Both the position numbers and the translations under genes were made by a program. Below are positions 6,981 to 7,826 of a stretch of DNA of 7,826 nucleotides, one piece after another. The first letter of the stretch is position 1. Every line of letters starts with the position of its first letter. Under the pieces are notes generated by a model that saw only the letters and a list, made by a program, of their open reading frames with translations, made no database searches and was not told the origin of the DNA. Source of the DNA: an uncultured Collinsella sp. (GTDB lineage Bacteria; Actinomycetota; Coriobacteriia; Coriobacteriales; Coriobacteriaceae); NCBI GenBank assembly GCA_937937835.1, contig CALDBJ010000050.1, forward strand, positions 1 through 7,826, read 5' to 3'.

Positions 6981-7247
6981 CTATTGCATTGTCTGCGAGT
7001 AGTTGTAGGTGTTGAGGCCCTCGCGATACTTATCATTACCGACCTCATCGCTCTTCTTCTTGCCTGCAAATTTAACGATGGCAACCTGATGCTGCAAGTT
7101 TTCATCCTTGATCTTCTCGTTTTGCTTGGCGATGGTACCGATGAAGCTGTTGGCGGCATTCTTGAGCGCAACAATACGCTGGATGGAACCTCCATCGCCC
7201 ATAGGGTCATTCATCGAACCAGAAGCGTCTAGCACCAGCACGATGTC
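6477..7247 (-). other. von Willebrand factor A (vWA) domain with split MIDAS
   Basis: Composite residues about 114-370. The metal-ion-dependent adhesion site is complete if the amber codon is ignored: DASGS (D120, S122, S124), a Thr in AGATHADYG (composite 227) and an Asp in FFTDGSP (composite 255). Later strands GADIYTIGIFSG and the helix ASELEKIFEEISGSI close a typical vWA fold. Such domains sit at the tips of Gram-positive adhesins and pili, where they bind ligand through a divalent ion. The TAG falls between the first and second metal-site motifs. Confidence 0.85.
6981..6983 (-). other. In-frame amber (TAG) codon interrupting the adhesin
   Basis: The minus strand reads ACA ATG CAA TAG TTG ACG here, with clear vWA coding sequence on both sides in one frame. 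One base change from CAG, AAG, GAG, TCG, TTG, TGG, TAC or TAT would create it. The gene's own final stop (159-161) is also TAG, so TAG acts as a terminator in this organism and genome-wide recoding is unlikely. I see no frameshift, insertion or repeat at the site. Confidence 0.9.
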
Positions 7248-7586
7248 GAGCGGCTTGCCGGAGACCGTCGTATCGGATGTCGAAGAGATAGCCGACAGCG
7301 TGGTCAGGAAATCAGAATCCCCGTTCTCGACTGCCCTGACCGTCTTGTCGGTCCAGATTCGGCCGACGTTTTGAGTTGTTATTTCCTTTCCGTTATAGCC
7401 GCCGGCCCAGAGCTTCCAGTGGTTGCTGGTGTCGTAGTCGACGACCGTTTTTCCGGTCATGGCCGGTCCGTCCATTCCTGTGCTGGACCTGGCGTTGGCC
7501 TCGGGCAGCATGGCAAATGCTGCAGCCGGCAACACCAGCACTACGGCCAGTATCACCGCCAAGAGACCCCTCGTGTACTTACCCAT
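6981..7586 (-). CDS. N-terminal fragment of the vWA adhesin: signal peptide and first half of the vWA domain
   Basis: A 201-residue product as the sequence stands. Residues 1-25 form a Sec signal peptide: a basic start (MGKYTR), a hydrophobic core rich in Leu, Val and Ala, and a probable cleavage after AFA. After a stretch of about 85 residues comes the first vWA strand, DIVLVLDASGSM, whose DxSxS metal-site motif is D120, S122 and S124. The product ends at ...YNYSQTMQ followed by TAG, roughly halfway through the domain, before the Thr and Asp that complete the metal site. The start is chosen because ATG 7584-7586 has AAGGGAG five bases upstream and opens directly into the signal peptide. If nothing reads through the stop, this would be exported as a half domain without anchor or stalk, probably unstable and without function. 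Its continuation is the frame immediately downstream. Confidence 0.8.
   Translation of the reverse strand: MGKYTRGLLAVILAVVLVLPAAAFAMLPEANARSSTGMDGPAMTGKTVVDYDTSNHWKLWAGGYNGKEITTQNVGRIWTDKTVRAVENGDSDFLTTLSAISSTSDTTVSGKPLDIVLVLDASGSMNDPMGDGGSIQRIVALKNAANSFIGTIAKQNEKIKDENLQHQVAIVKFAGKKKSDEVGNDKYREGLNTYNYSQTMQ
7512..7586 (-). other. Sec signal peptide coding segment
   Basis: Residues 1-25 show a positively charged n-region (K3, R6), a hydrophobic core (about residues 7-19), P20 and an Ala-rich c-region ending AFA, a good signal peptidase I site. The mature protein would begin MLPEANARSS. This supports export and the choice of start codon. Confidence 0.85.
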
Positions 7587-7591
7587 CGTGT

Positions 7592-7598
7592 CTCCCTT
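7592..7598 (-). promoter_or_regulatory. Ribosome binding site of the adhesin gene
   Basis: The minus strand reads AAGGGAG, five bases before the ATG at 7584-7586. It is a near-consensus Shine-Dalgarno sequence and decides the start. Confidence 0.8.
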
Positions 7599-7645
7599 CT
7601 CGCGGTCTCAGACCTTGCATCAGCCTAAAGTTACGAAATGAGACA

Positions 7646-7673
7646 CAATTAGGGCAGGTGACACACGTTCCAA
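7646..7673 (-). promoter_or_regulatory. Weak promoter candidate for the adhesin gene
   Basis: On the minus strand TTGGAA (7673-7668) and TAATTG (7651-7646) are separated by 16 bases. Both match the sigma-70-type consensus only in part. It would start transcription near 7640, about 55 bases before the ATG. I see no better pair in the leader, but the call is tentative; an activator-dependent promoter would fit such poor boxes. Confidence 0.25.
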
Positions 7674-7687
7674 ATTTGATTTTGGGC

Positions 7688-7705
7688 GTGAGACAAATGT
7701 CTCAC
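7688..7705. promoter_or_regulatory. Perfect 18-bp palindrome, probable operator
   Basis: GTGAGACA-AA-TGTCTCAC, with two exact 8-base arms around an AA centre, about 100-120 bases before the adhesin ATG. A dyad of this size suits a homodimeric DNA-binding regulator. Further GAGAC/GTCTC half-sites lie at 7639-7645, 7605-7610 and 7589-7594. The regulator is unknown. If the weak promoter is right, the palindrome lies roughly 50-65 bases upstream of the transcription start, a usual place for an activator. Confidence 0.5.
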
Positions 7706-7722
7706 CAAAGTTGAAACACGAG

Positions 7723-7799
7723 CGTTTTCGCAGGAAAACGGGTGCGACTCGGAGCCAACAGGTCAAAATGATCCGTTTTCCTCCGTCCCCGGGGGATCA
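7723..7799. repeat. Cluster of inverted repeats upstream of the adhesin gene
   Basis: Three overlapping dyads are visible. CGTTTTC (7723-7729) pairs with GAAAACG (7734-7740) over a 4-base loop. AGGAAAACGG (7732-7741) pairs with CCGTTTTCCT (7773-7782). TGATCC (7769-7774) pairs with GGATCA (7794-7799), enclosing CCCCGGGG. No T-run follows the hairpins, so they are poor terminators. They may be a dispersed intergenic repeat or a regulatory region. No gene is seen from 7587 to 7826. Confidence 0.45.
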
Positions 7800-7826
7800 G
7801 TTGGTAACGCTCGCCACGAAATCGGG

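Larger units (their letters stand above)
159..7586 (-). pseudogene. Giant LPxTG-anchored vWA / multi-pilin-domain adhesin, interrupted by an in-frame TAG
   Basis: Seen: one reading frame runs from the ATG at 7586 to the TAG at 159-161. It is broken only by TAG at 6981-6983 (codon 202), and frame is kept across that codon. In order it encodes a signal peptide (residues 1-25), vWA domain (about 114-370), unassigned region (371-693), thirteen Spy0128/FctA-like isopeptide domains (about 694-2416), a proline-rich linker, LPTTG (2443-2447), a membrane helix and an RKR tail. Known of such families: vWA heads bind ligands through a metal ion, the isopeptide domains form rigid stalks, and sortase joins the Thr of LPxTG to the cell wall. 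Inferred: an adhesin or fimbrial tip-like surface protein, probably for host or microbe attachment; the ligand is unknown. The rest of the frame is intact, so the lesion is either very young, a base-calling error, or a stop that is sometimes read through. It stands alone on its strand in this window, with no sortase gene beside it here. Confidence 0.75.

Noticed and set aside
6981..6983. Pyrrolysine or recoded TAG as a natural amino acid codon
   Set aside because: The same gene ends in TAG, nothing in the window suggests pyrrolysine machinery, and a vWA domain has no known use for it. Not excluded, but not supported.
6645..7232. Plus-strand frame of 195 codons opposite the vWA region
   Set aside because: It overlaps the strongly supported vWA coding sequence and shows no recognisable domain.
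7723..7740. Hairpin as a terminator of an upstream gene
   Set aside because: The stem is only 7 bp and no T-run follows on either strand.

Overview
The window is almost wholly filled by one very large surface-protein gene on the minus strand. It reads from an ATG at 7586 down to a TAG at 159-161 and would encode about 2475 residues, but an in-frame TAG at 6981-6983 cuts it after codon 201. The high GC content, the domain style (secreted vWA head, many pilin-type isopeptide domains, LPxTG anchor) and the protein's overall look suggest a Gram-positive gut actinobacterium of the Coriobacteriia, most likely Collinsella-like. That assignment is inference from style, not from a marker gene.

Layout, in the direction of transcription (right to left). 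7826-7587 is an intergenic control region. It holds dyad repeats at its far end, a perfect 18-bp palindrome (7688-7705), several further GTCTC/GAGAC half-sites, a weak promoter candidate and a good ribosome binding site. 7586-7512 encodes a signal peptide. About 7247-6477 encodes a von Willebrand factor A (vWA) domain, with the amber codon in its middle. 6476-5508 encodes a region I cannot assign. 5507-339 encodes thirteen tandem Spy0128/FctA-type pilin isopeptide domains (R1-R13). 338-162 encodes a proline-rich linker, an LPTTG sorting signal, a membrane helix and a basic tail. 158-1 is a downstream intergenic region with two strong hairpins and an unusual G-rich (transcript C-rich) tract.

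If read whole, the product would be exported by Sec, fixed to peptidoglycan by a sortase through LPTTG, and would present a metal-binding vWA head on a long stalk stiffened by internal Lys-Asn bonds. With the stop, the first 201 codons give a secreted fragment with no anchor, and the remaining 2273 codons have no credible translation start. The downstream part has no other stop or frameshift, so the lesion is very recent, a sequence error, or a tolerated or suppressed stop. The repeat array shows block duplications (R4-R5 with R6-R7; R2-R3-R4 with R10-R11-R12) and an acidic insertion in R11. No other protein gene, tRNA, rRNA, CRISPR array or insertion sequence is supported.
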